A stretch of DNA of 64,000 nucleotides from Symsagittifera roscoffensis (taxonomy: Eukaryota; Xenacoelomorpha; Acoela; Convolutidae). The notes under the pieces are model-generated. The model was given only the letters and a program-made list of their open reading frames with translations. It did not search any database and was not told where the DNA came from. This document shows, one piece after another, positions 1 through 12,700 of the stretch. Position numbers and translations under genes: made by a program. The stretch spans positions 32,895,651 to 32,959,650 of the forward strand of contig NC_087062.1 of assembly GCF_963678635.1 (NCBI RefSeq), read 5' to 3'. The first letter of the stretch is position 1. Every line of letters starts with the position of its first letter.

Positions 1-364
1 AAATTTTAAATCACTAATGCAGATTGTTCCAGAAACGCGGTTGATGTAAGGCCTCATGTATGTGGGATAAGATAAGGCTACTTCTACTCAGAAAAAATCC
101 ATAACAGTTTGCTTTTTGATTCAGCTTGAAACAAAAAACTTCTGAACTCTTTTTGAAGGACACATTGAACTTTGATACCAGTAGAAATTGGCACTTTCGT
201 CTTAAAATATTAATTTCATTTCTTAAATTATACATTGAGGCAGATATACTTTTTTAAACGAAAACAAACAGCGTTACGACACTTGCGACAAAAATACTTA
301 TGTATCAAGCGGTCCATTGTCTCGAATTTTTCCATTCCATCAAAGTGATTGCTCAGCCGTTGCA

Positions 365-370
365 TTTAAT
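365..370 (-). other. Candidate RMC1 polyadenylation signal (ATTAAA)
   Basis: On the minus strand, ATTAAA begins 22 bases after the RMC1 stop. No AATAAA is present between the stop and the window edge. The site is inferred from position only, and the true 3' end could lie outside the window. Confidence 0.35.
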
Positions 371-391
371 CACTCAAATATCAATTTTTTT

Positions 392-756
392 CTAAATAAC
401 ACTCAGTTGCTTGGCGATGCCAACATTCATCGTATCTTTATGCTCCTCCAGACTACTGCGGCCAAAAAGCTCTTCAAAATGTCGAGTGTATATTACACAC
501 TTTGCTGAGGGAAACAAAGACCGCTGACTAGACTGTTGGAAGTTGAACTCTTCGAAGAATTTGTACACTGCGTAGTAAAGAATCCGGTCTCCCGTGATTT
601 TGGCTACTTCGAGGAACTTTTCTGGCCTTCTCAAGTCATCAATCAGGTAAAACTTTTTTGCAAATTTAATGGCAGTGATGACTTCCTGGCGCGAGAGCAA
701 CAACTCCAAAATTTCTAAACAATCCAAAACTTCAGATAAGTTCAGTCCATAGGAAG
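392..756 (-). CDS. RMC1: RMC1 exon 10 (stop codon)
   Basis: The acceptor is GATTTTCAAAG, chosen because it joins exon 9 in phase. The exon encodes LELLLSRQEVITAIKFAKKF, then RRPEKFLEVAKITGDRILYY and FEELFG, matching VEVLLSKHQVLAALRF, ARKFLDAAKQTEDNMLFY and FKQIFG. The stop is TAG at 392-394. About 23 residues after FEELFG are not conserved. Confidence 0.92.
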
Positions 757-3700
757 CTTTGAAAATCAACATGAAACAAAAAAAAAAACGTGAGCGTTTT
801 AGTTTTATCAAAATTGTACAATTTAGGTTAGTATGCGAATCATCACTGCTTTATTAATAATTAACTCTGTTGAACGAAGGAAAATACGCCAAGAAGTAGC
901 TTTAAAAGGGTCAAAAAAGGAAAAAACAAAACTACTGAGTTTTGAAAATATTATCTAACGGGACAGGGGCGGGGGTGGACGTTCCTTCCTTTCAGGGATT
1001 CGACCCCTTGCTGCCGACCCGAAGTGTCCCCCCTTTGTCCTATTTTGAGATATCCATTTTTGGTGACGAACCCAAAAATTTTTCTAAAGGCGCCAATATA
1101 TACTTATTTTGAGGGGGAGCGCGCGCCAAAAATAACGCAATTTTTGGGTCAAATTTTTCCAAACAGTGCCTAAAAGCGCCTTTTTGGGCAATTTTTTCAA
1201 AAATTTGCCTAGGGCGCCAAAATTTTGCCCCAAAACGGACTTTTTAGTGCTTTGAGAGAGCTCGGAAAATCAATTAGGTCGACCTAAAAAAATGGTCGAC
1301 AAACTTTCGAACACTTTTTGAAAATTCGCCCCCCCCCTCGAGAAAATCCTGGATCCGCCCCTGTAAGGGGAACTGAGCTTCAGTCCTCGGTCATTCAAGT
1401 TTTCCATTTGAATGCCCTACATTGAAACAGGCACAAAGAAGCTACAAAATGCATAAAATCACAAATTTTGCAATTAATAATTTCGAATGTTATTAAGAAA
1501 GCAACCCCAGACAACCTTTGCTTTAATAATTTGGAAAGCATGAAGCCAAATAGTGTATAAATAAATTACGAACTTCAAATGGAATTTTAGAAATGTAAAA
1601 TTTCTGAAAAAAAAATTCTCTTTTGTAGTTGATAAGAGACAAATTGCTTTCTTCGGTTCATTTGATGAATCAAAAGAACTTAAACTGTGTTATTTTTAAA
1701 CTAAATTTCGGCTTCGTGTGCAATTTTCTGCTGCAAATTTTGTATGCAACTCGGAAGCATTGACAGAGAGGCGAAGCTTCTTTTCGCAAACACTAGCAAT
1801 AACACGGCAAAAAGCAGTTCCATAAGGAAAAAGTAGAAATAAGCCTCGTAGTAAAATTCGGCTAGATCTCGGATTCGATCTGCGACCTAGAGATTATGAG
1901 TCTCATGCACTAACCACGCAATTAAAAATGCACTAATTTTGTTAACTTTCAATTAAGCTTCCTTTGCAACTTTCAGTTGCCAATTTTGAGTGCAATTCGC
2001 AAAAATTGACACAGAGGCGAAGCTTCGCTTCGCAGACACTACCGAGAACAAGCAAGAAAGTGCAATAAGGAAAAAAGAAATAAGCCTCTAATTAGCTCTA
2101 GGATTCCATCTGCGACCTACTGCAATATAGAGATTTTGAATCTCACGCAATAACCACTCAGCCACGCACGCTTAACCATCGACAAACACTAGTCATGACT
2201 AAAGCAGCTACATATGCTTAAAGCTGCCAAAGCAATTCAGCAAGTGGCACCAAATACAATAGACTCAATTTTGCAAGTAATAATTTGAAATATAACAAAC
2301 TGAAGGCATCCAACTTTGCATGAAACAAATCGGAAAGCATAAAGCCACATTATGTATACATTATGCATGTCCAAAATTTTCGAGATATATTGAGTTAGAA
2401 AGTTTCTGAAATCGAGTTTTTATTATTGTTATGTTGTTTGAAACAAATCACTCTTTTCGGTTCACTTGATGAGCTTAAAACGCATCAACGGTGTTGACTT
2501 ATTACTAATCGAATATCAAAGCACATACTATCTAAAAGCTGTAAAAGTGCCCCAAAAGTGGCACCAATATTTGCGACTTAGGTTAGAAAAAAGAAGGTTC
2601 GTAATAACACACTAAGCTGAAAGAGATTATTTCAAATCCAGTAGCCAGTAGTGACAAAATCAGCTTGCTATCTATCTGTAATAATTAGGGATTCTAGAAA
2701 TTATGAAGTCGAGCAGAAGTAGTTGAAGAGAAATTTCACGGAATATTACCTGCTTTATCATGATGTTAGTTTTACGCAGAGTTGTCAGCTTTAAAGGGGG
2801 TCAAAAAGGAGAAAAGATGTAACCCAATTTGTGCCCTAAACAATTGTGCCTACACACGCTTACAGAAACAAGGACAGCCAAGAAAGCGGCAAAGAGAGCT
2901 TCAAAATGCACAAACTATGAATGTAATAAAACATTTGCATGTAAAAAACTAAAGGCAATGACTTTAATTTTGCATGTAATTATTTGAAACGCATACAGTA
3001 CTGATTTAAATTATCCGGACAAAACGAACAAAACTTGAATTTTCAAACGCGTTTTTCTCAAATTGGGTTAAGATTAGACAAAAAGTGAAGAGAACAAAAG
3101 TTGCTTAAAATTTCATCAGAATTAATATGGAGTAATTTTTTCTCCGAAACTCTCAACCAAAGTTTTACCCCAAAAATGGGTCATTTTGGCTTTTTTCAAT
3201 TAATCAAGAATTACGCGGAAACTACTTTGTTAATTGATGAGAAAATTATATCACAGGAAGCCTCTTACGCAGCTCAACAAAGTTTAAGAAGGGTTAATTC
3301 TCCAAAAATTTGCGGAAATAGTTTAAAATTTATTTTTAAACAGAACTTCTGGGTTTTATATAGTAAAAATCACATTTATTGACTATCAGGTGATAATTTT
3401 TTCTCTTATACTGGTTTTTGGAGATTTAACCCTTCTTAAACTTTGTTGAGCTGCGTAAGAGGCTTCCTGTGATATAATTTTCTCATCAATTAACAAAGTA
3501 GTTTCCGCGTAATTCTTGATTAATTGAAAAAAGCCAAAACGACCCATTTTTGGGTTAAAATTTTTGTTGAGAATTTCGGAGACAAAATGGCACCATATTA
3601 ATTTTGGTGAAATTCTAAGCAACTTTTGTTCTCTTCACTTTTTGTCTAATCTTAACCCAATTTGAGAAAAACGCGTTTGAAAATTCAAGTTTTGTTCGTT

Positions 3701-6700
3701 TTGTCCGGATAATTTAAATCAGCACTACTTTCAAACTATGAATAAGTTATGCACATCAAAATTTTCGCGATACAACTGGGTTGAAAAATTTTGGAAATGA
3801 GTTTTTTTAGTGTACTGTTGTATGGAATAAATAGCTTTCTTCAGTTCATTTGATTGTGTTAAATATTTGCAATCAAATGTCCGAGCACTTGCTATTAAAT
3901 AGTCAACTCGACCTCTGTAAAAGTGCTGTAAAGGTGTCAGCAAGAGTAGAACTTATAATTGGGACAGCTTGGGAAGCCTTATAGTATCACACTACGCTTG
4001 GCTTGTGTAATTACTGTGTCAATGAGAAAAAAATTGTGGCATTCAATTTCTTTTCCTCATAATTTTCTGCCGGTTACTTCACCTAGCACTATTAAATCTT
4101 TTAGATATCACTTGTAGAAAAGATCGTACAAAAATATACACCGCTCTACATTAATCATACAGCAGTATCGTTTCGGTTCATCAATCATGTAGTTCAAAAA
4201 ACAAGTAAAACTAAAGTATAAAGATAATAATAACTAGTTTGAACCTGAGTGTGAGTCCTGACCGAGACGTTTGAACATGTCCAGTGCGAGTTGAATGGCG
4301 GCCGGGTACTGTTCGTGGAGACTGAGTAGCTTACAGGCCATCAGCTGTCTGTCTGTGATGACGTAGAACTGCAGCAGCTGATGTAATTGGTAGAATTGCT
4401 GTGTGCGCACCAGGTGACTCACAAGAACATCTTCAACCTTGTAGTCTACTTCTAGAAAACAACACAACCAAGCCATGCAATAATGTTCATTAGGTTCCTT
4501 CGAAAAACGTAATTCGCTCGAACTATTTTTTATTCATTTCGCTTTTCTTTTAAATTAACGTGACGAGTAACTTTGAGATACATAACTCATTAAACAGAAA
4601 GCAATATTAACAAGGATAGCCGGTTACTGAGCAAGTGGCACAGAATGTTCCGACCATAGTCTTAAAAAATAAGTTTTTTCAAACTATTGTCGTTTTTTTT
4701 TCGGCGTGGTGTGATAAAAGGAGCTGAAAAAAAACTGGAGATAAGGTATACTCAACAGTCATAGTAAAATAAGCAAAGTGAAAAACAATTTTTTAAGAAA
4801 AGTTACTTGAAGAAAAAAAATCAAAAAAATGTTTTTTTTTCTGAATTTTTGAAAACTTTGATTCCAAAAAGGCGCTTAATACTCAAAGTAAACTAACGTT
4901 ACTCAAGAAAAACTAAATTTTTATGTTTTAAATTGAGCTATTGTAACTTTTAAGCAGTTAAATCAAGACTGCTTGCTCGCTTTATTCGCTCGAAATAAGA
5001 CAAATCAAAAATTTCAAACCAGTTTTTCTGGACACGGGGAAAAAATTTTTCTTAACTTTTAAATGTGGTTCGACTTACGACTGTAAGGGCTTCAATATGA
5101 TATATCATACAGCCCAGTCCGATGATTGTTCGTGATTCCTGATTTTGCGTGGAAAACAATAAAAAAAATCACATTGAAGCTCTTCAAATTTTAAGAAATT
5201 TTCATGATCAATACTTTTTCATGCACCTAGATCTCGAATAGAGAAAACTGGATCATACCTTAATTTTTTTCATACCGCTGGGAAATCTAGAAGATAACCA
5301 TTGCCAACAGACAGTTGGAAAAGAGTCAATGAATGCAGAAAAAATGAATACTTTTTAAAAATACTTTCGAGTTTTAAAAATAAAAATAGATGCCCTCAAA
5401 ACTCTTCGAATTTTTAAAACAATTTATGATTGACACTTTTCTGATTACATTGACCCAATTTGAGAAAAGTGGATCGATAAAAAATTTTTATATTCCGCTG
5501 GTAAATCTGAAAATTAAATTCCACTTTCGAAACTAGAAGTCGATCATGTTTTTCGTGACCTTTACACATTTGCAGTTAGAAATGAATTTGCTTTCCTTCA
5601 AACAAAAAGAACTGAATTTAAAAAAAAATCAAAAGTGAAGCCGCGAAAAAGTAAATTTAAGCCTGAACAAAATTTAAGCCTTTTCCTGAAAAAAAGCAAA
5701 ATTTGATTTCCTTTTAGCTAGTGAATATAAATCGAACAGTGAATTTGAAGGGAACTTGAATTGAAGAACTTTTCCTTGAATGACACTACGTTCATTGACG
5801 CTTACAAAATAATTGTAACTAACTAATAATCATTAAAATCCGACAGCAATGCTACAAGAGGACGCCAAAATCTTTCAAACGATTTAAAAATAGTCTATAA
5901 GCAACGCCATTTTCTTTGGCACTAAAAGACCCAAAACTCAAAACCCTGCATGATCACAAAACACTGCAAAATTTAAATCGATTAATATCAAGAGAAAACA
6001 TCAGAAAAAAGGGCATTCGTCTATCTCAGAACTAATTCACTATTCAATTTCCAAACGATCTCGCAACAAAAAGCAAAGCAAATCGTCTTACGAAATCGCA
6101 TCTTTTCCAGCGACTTTATGAATTCCAAAATCACAGCCACTATGAACTTGCTCCTATCTGGAGACACCACCGGCTGGTCTAACATATCCACGAAGATGGT
6201 CAACATGTCACTCTGGTGAAGAACTGAGTTGTCGTGGAAGGTGAAGGGTCGCAGTCCCCCTCTGTCTGACAATTCTCCTCTGCTAGACTTCTTTTCTTTA
6301 GCTTGACTTCGCTCGGATTCGAAGAAGCGCCTGTTTAATTGTTCAAAAAATTTTGCAAAACAAGAAAAAATGTATCATAAGAAAAAGCGACTTTACAAAT
6401 TCAAAGTGCAAGAAATGCCAACTAGGATCATCTAAAATCTTACTTGTATGCGTCATTCGAGATGTCGAAGAGCGTCGCCGTCTGAGCCAAGGTGACAGTT
6501 TTCTCTGAGAAGAACTTTTTGAACAGATCCAACTGCAGCTGTCGGCTATTATAGCGCAACTGCAGGAATCTTAGCAGTGCAGAATTAGTCGTAAACTTCG
6601 GTGCTATTTTACGAAGGTCTAATGTGAGTCTCCACATGGCGCCAATTTGGGTGTTGATTATGACATCAGGGCGGAACACAACCCAGGCTTTGTCATACAA

Positions 6701-9700
6701 CTTCACGTCCTGGTAGCAAAAAAAAACACATTTCTCGGCCTAAGTTAATTTCAGCACTGTTTTACTTCTATTCGTTATACTGTCAGAATTTAAAAAAATT
6801 CAATTAACATAGTTTTTTGAATAAATAATGGATTCAAACAATGGAGAGCAGATCAAAATTTCACACTTTACCTCTTTTGCAATGCAGACTAACAACTGAC
6901 ACGCAAAAAAGATTCAACATAGTTCATACAAAAACAACCAGTTGTTGTGCAAGTAGCAGAGAATGTTACCACCACATTTGTGCAAAAAAGTTTTTTTAGA
7001 ACTCCAGTTTTTATTTTTTGGTTCGGACTACTTATTCTCGAAGCTGAAAAAATTTGAAATCAAAATCACGAGCAATAAGGGCTTCAACATTCTACCATAC
7101 TTGACACTTTTCAAGCTTATCTTGAGGCAACTACAATCGGCCGGAAAAAAACTAAGCAAGATAGTTCCTTCCCACTTCCAAGAACAAAAAACGCTCGGCT
7201 TCATTGTTAACATTTGAAAAAATACCAGTCTTCTCTTGAATATTTATCAAATTACTTTATCTTACATGTGTCTTTCCTGAGTTGGGATGGACGACTGGTT
7301 CTGCCTTGGCTAGACTTCCAGGGGGCGTTAGGATAGGATTGAGAAAGGTTGTGAAACCGTCACTCTCTCCAGACAGTTTCACATCAAACAGCATCGATAT
7401 CTGCATCTCCTGGTAGTGTACTACAACTAAATTGTCCACAACATTCACCGCAAACAGACCTGCTTCAGACGACAATCTGAAAAAAAAAACATTGGAAAAA
7501 TTATAACACGGAAACTGAAAAAAAATATATTTTAAAATTTTTAAAATATTTCCAAATTTCGACATTTAAAAAAATTCAACGAATTCAACTCAAAAAAAGC
7601 CTTCAAACATGCATTAATAGGTATTAGAGCAATTTCACTTTTTCCTGAACAAAAAAAAACATTGCCGACCGACAATTGGAAAAAGATTCATTGAAAGCAA
7701 GAAAACAGAAAATATTGACTTGTTTTTAGCAGAACGTAAACTTTCGAATTTCAAAGTAAAAAATATATGGCCCAATTTTTATTTTTTCAGGAACAATTTA
7801 TGATGAAAATTTGTGATAAAATTAACTTAACTTGAGAAAACTGGATCATTAGGTAATGTTTTTGCTCCGCTGGAAAATCTCGAAAAAAAACCCACTTTCT
7901 AAAACAGATGTCGATTAAACATTCTGGTTTTCGAGAAATTGAGTTAGAAAAAAATTGTCTGTAATACTAATTTAAGATTTTGCATTGAAAAAATTTTAGT
8001 CAGAGAGAAATTTGAAATGAACTTAAATTTAGGTGTAGGCTCCTAGCGGGCACTTCAATGTTCCTTTTATCTATGCTCTCGATGTCTGTTAGTTTTGTAT
8101 AAACTTGATAAAATAATGTTGATTAAATGCCATTTTTTTTAAATTACTAAATATAACTTTTTCTTTGCACATTTTATTTTGGACAACCAAAAACCAATCC
8201 GATGAAATTGCTGACAGTAAATCAAATGGAATATCCAAAAAAGACTGGATAGCATTCGATGATCCTCTGCGAATCGCAGAAACTACAATTATTGCAAGAT
8301 AGCGAAAAGAAAATAAGGCGGAAATAACGAAATCCAAAAAATGGGGAAAAATTAAAATAATTTCAGAAACACAATCGAAAAACACAACCACCAGTATATA
8401 ATAAACTTTTTGTCTTCACCTAGCGGCACCTCAGCCGCCGAAAACAAGTGGCTAGACGCCCATTGAGCCGAAAACAATATATGACAAAAGAAAATGTTGC
8501 CATAAAATTTTCGAGCAAGTAAGTTTTAAAATTTTGAAATCTTGCAACAGAAACTACTTGAACTTATCAAAAAAAATCAATCGTTTCATGCCTTTGAAGT
8601 GGCACAAAATAAGGAAGCTAAGCCGATAAAAATAAGCCGAAACCATTTAGGCAGAATAAAGCTCTTCAGTAAAAAAAAAAGAAAAAGGAAACCAAAAAAA
8701 TATACGATGGGTATTAATTATAGTTACTACAGGAGTAAACCAAAAACACTCTCATCTTCCATGAAAATTGCTGAAAGCACATGAAAATTCACCAAATTGG
8801 CAACTAAGCCGACAAAACTTATGCAGACAAACGAATGTCCGACAATTCAGTCTCTGAAAAAAAAATCAAATTCATACATACTGAAAAACAAGGTCCGGAC
8901 AGGACTGGAAACCAGACCTTAGGTTATAAAGGCATTCGTGCAACCTCTAGGCCAAGTGGGAAAAGATCTCGAAGTTGCTAATGTTCACTAATAAAGCAAC
9001 TTCACAATTTCTTACAGACGTGTAAGCAAAGATGTTTATGGGAAAAAAGTCTAGTTCCCGATTACAAGACATGCTCGCAAAAGTTATTATCTCCTTACCT
9101 CAGAACGTATGCTTTGTTAGCTGGAGCCTCCCTTGAAACTCGGTAAAGCACCAACTCCGAGGACACCTTAGCAGACGAGTGTGGGTGAGGGAGAAGGGGT
9201 TGTCTTCGGATAACCGACACGTATGTCTCCTCGTATATGGTAAGCAGGGATAGGTCGCTCTCCAGCAGCTGTTGCTTCTGACCTGGTCGCTTGGAAGACA
9301 TCGGCATGTCCACTTCAAACTTCGCCAGCTTAACCACACTGCCACTAGACGAGCCTAGAATCAACATCAATTTACACTACGCAAACACTAACGAGAACAC
9401 GACAAAAAGCAGCTCTATAAAGTGTCATAAGAAAAAAATAAAAACAAGCCGCGAATTAGTAAGAATTCGACTGCGACTTGGATTCGAACCAGCAACCTAG
9501 AGCTCACGCGTCTCACACACTAACTACTCAGCCACTGACACTAAATAAACAACAACCCATAGCCACAAATAAAGCAGAGAACAGATGCTAGGCAATTTCT
9601 AGGCCGAAAACCACGAATCCGAAAAAAATTCAGTTTTTTCGAGAAAATTATTCAAAAAGAAACTAACACCGGAAACAGACGACACCTAATTACTACCTAA

Positions 9701-12700
9701 ATGAAGGTAGTTTTATCTGAAAATTCAAGAAATTGAGCATGTCTGAAAATTACCATTGCTACAAATTTGACCAATCTGCGCCTAAAGTGATTTACGGGGA
9801 AAAATCTAGTACTCGATTGCAATACCCCTGCTTATCGCAAGGGTAATAAACCTATATCTAATCTCTATGAAACTAGTGAAGTCTTAATTAAATTATTTTA
9901 AATTGTTTCGGGAGCTTCGAAATTCATGTAGATTTCGCTCATTTTGGTTTTGATTTTTTTTAGCAATCGGTTGTATGACAATGCCATTTCTGTTCCAAAG
10001 TGTAAATTAGACGCAGTAAGTTGCACAATCGGTTGGCTTTAAATGGCTGAATTTTTTATTTGATGTTAACTGAGTCTCTTTTCAAGTTTACTTTTTGGAT
10101 GTAAATCATGTCAAATTGTTTACTTTTTGGTCCCTCAAAAATGCTGTGGTCCCTAATAAAACCCAGGTACAGTATATGGCTAATTCCAACAGTAAGCATT
10201 TTTGTTTCTCAATATTGGTATCGAAAAGGGCCAAGTTAGTCTAGCGGGTACGAATCCGGTTACCAACCCCTAGACGTAGGTTCAAATCTCGTACTGGATA
10301 CTGTTTTTAGAAAATAGGCGGGGCCAGTCATCTAAACTAGTTTTGTCACGGGACCAAGCAAGTAATTTAGTACCATAATTGTATGGTGTTAAATTGTTCG
10401 GATTAATAAAGATAAAAACCGTGCAATCTGAGGAAAAATTTTATTTAAGTCGCAAAAAGTTTGTTTTTATTCCGCTTTACTAAGTATTTTTTTTTACCAA
10501 AAAGCTTTTTTAAATCAAAACATAATCTGCGATTTTTTAAATCTTGATGAACACAATTTTGATGGAAAAAACATCATTCTGTTCTACTTGCAACCCACAA
10601 GAAACTACAAACTTTTTGTTCTACTTGCACACCAACAATAAACTACAAAATGATCAGACACCTAATTACTACCTAAATGAAGGTAGTTTTATCTGAATAA
10701 TTAAAAAATTGAGCATGTCTGAAAATTACTATTGCTCAAAGTTTGACCAATCTGTGCCTAAAGTGATTTACGGTAAAAAATCTAGTACTCGATTGCAATA
10801 CCCTTGCTTATCGCAAGGGTGAAATAGTAATTGAAAGTTCAATAGTTTCAGACCTACAAACGGTTCTGAAGTTTTTAATCATCTAGCAAAAAATCAAAAC
10901 AAACTATCTTTCGGTTGTAATGAAATTCAAAAAATCAGCCCATATGTACGCTTCTAGCTTTTTTATTCAACAGATAATTTGACAAATTACTTTGCTAACA
11001 AACTGAAAGTTTCCATAAATATACCTAATTTTCAAAGAGGCAAAAAATCAGAACGCGGAAATAACAGACCAAGATTATAGCTGCTAATATTAGGTAGGAT
11101 ATACTCAGGCACAAAATTAAGTTGGCATGGCAAAAACGCTTTAAAAAGTTGGCATAATATAGATATACAAATAATGAGTATGGCCACCTCGGGCCGTGAT
11201 TGCCAACCGAAAGCGACTACCCGCAGTGAGATTTCATATATAAGAATTGGCCAAAACCCTACATCTGAGCTTCCTAGAGCATGCCACAACACTAGTGGAC
11301 AAAATTAATCCCAAGTTCAGATTTTTTTTCTAAAAGGCTTGATTTCAATATCCATTTTGGACAACCTTGACTTCAATTTTACTTAGAGCAAGAGCAAATG
11401 ATCAGAGCCACCCTCTATGAAACTAACAAAGTTTAGTTTTTAAGACTTTTCAATGCAATCCGGCTCTGAAAACGCCATTTGCAATAAAAGTGTCAATCCG
11501 CGTGAAGAAGTAAGTAAAGAATTATTTCATTCTGGTTTTATCAATTGTCTCGCTGAGAACGTTTCACGTCACGTGAACAATATTTTTACTCCGCGTAACC
11601 TAGAGAGTGCAAAGCGATGCAAAACTTAGTGCAGCTGAGGAAATTTGGCATTTTTAGACCGGGATTACATTGATACATCTTTAAAGCCAAATACTCTTAG
11701 ATTCATAGACGCTAGCTCAGATGAATTGCTTTTGGTCAATGTAAAAATTTTGCTGAAAATCGAAGTAAAGGGGTATCCAAAATCCACATTAAAAACAACT
11801 TTTTAAAGACAAGAAATGTGAAGTTCATATCAATTTTGTCCACTTAGTGTATTTGCATGATCCAAGGAAGCCCAAATGAAGGATTATTGTCAATTCCTAT
11901 CAAAAAATCCTCACTGCGGATATTCTTATTCGATTAGTGATTACGGCCCGAGGTTGCCATACTCATTATTCGTGCGTTTATTTTCTCTGGGTTTGTGCGA
12001 TACCAATTTTTGCTTCCCAGTTTTTTTGATAAAATAATTTATGCATTCGGACTACTTTTATTTCCAGAACAAAATCAAATTCTAGCATAAAAACATTTTT
12101 GCTCCCAAAGCGAAAAATTCTACTATTGATGCAATCTTAAATGTGCTCGACATTATGTCTGTTTACAAAAAAAGTTCAGCTGCATACTGCTTTATTGATC
12201 GATCGGAAGCGTTTGAGAAAGTCAATCATTCTATTCTATTGCAAAAACATTTTTTCGTTGGTTTGAGAAGCCCCATTATTAATGAGCTAGAGTCGTACCT
12301 TACAAACAGAACACAATAAGTCCAAGTTGATTATAAAAATCAGACACAAATGTCCCACAGGGTTCAAAGGATGCTGCTACCCAGGGTTCACTCCTAACTT
12401 GACTCTGATTTATCTAGCAAATACTCGCCAAAAATTCGATATCACAATTTTTGCTGATGATACCAATTTTTACGGACAAATAGATGACGAGGGACAGAAA
12501 ATGTCTCGAGCTTTGAGTAAGTGTCCAGTTGGATCGCATGTAAAACATTGAGGAGTATACAAGTAAAAGCAAATTTATTCACTTTGGAAACACAATCGAG
12601 AAAATTTCGGTATGAACGGTTGAAATAACTGGAATTTTTTCCGAAATGAAGTATTTAGGAGCAATTAAAGACGTAAACCATATCACATATTTACACAAAA

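Noticed and set aside
3101-3622. Two similar genes at 3101-3382 (plus) and 3386-3622 (minus)
   Set aside because: They are the same sequence read from the two arms of a palindrome, and they resemble no protein family.
10222-10300. A tRNA gene on the plus strand
   Set aside because: D-arm and T-arm-like boxes are present, but no acceptor stem could be formed.
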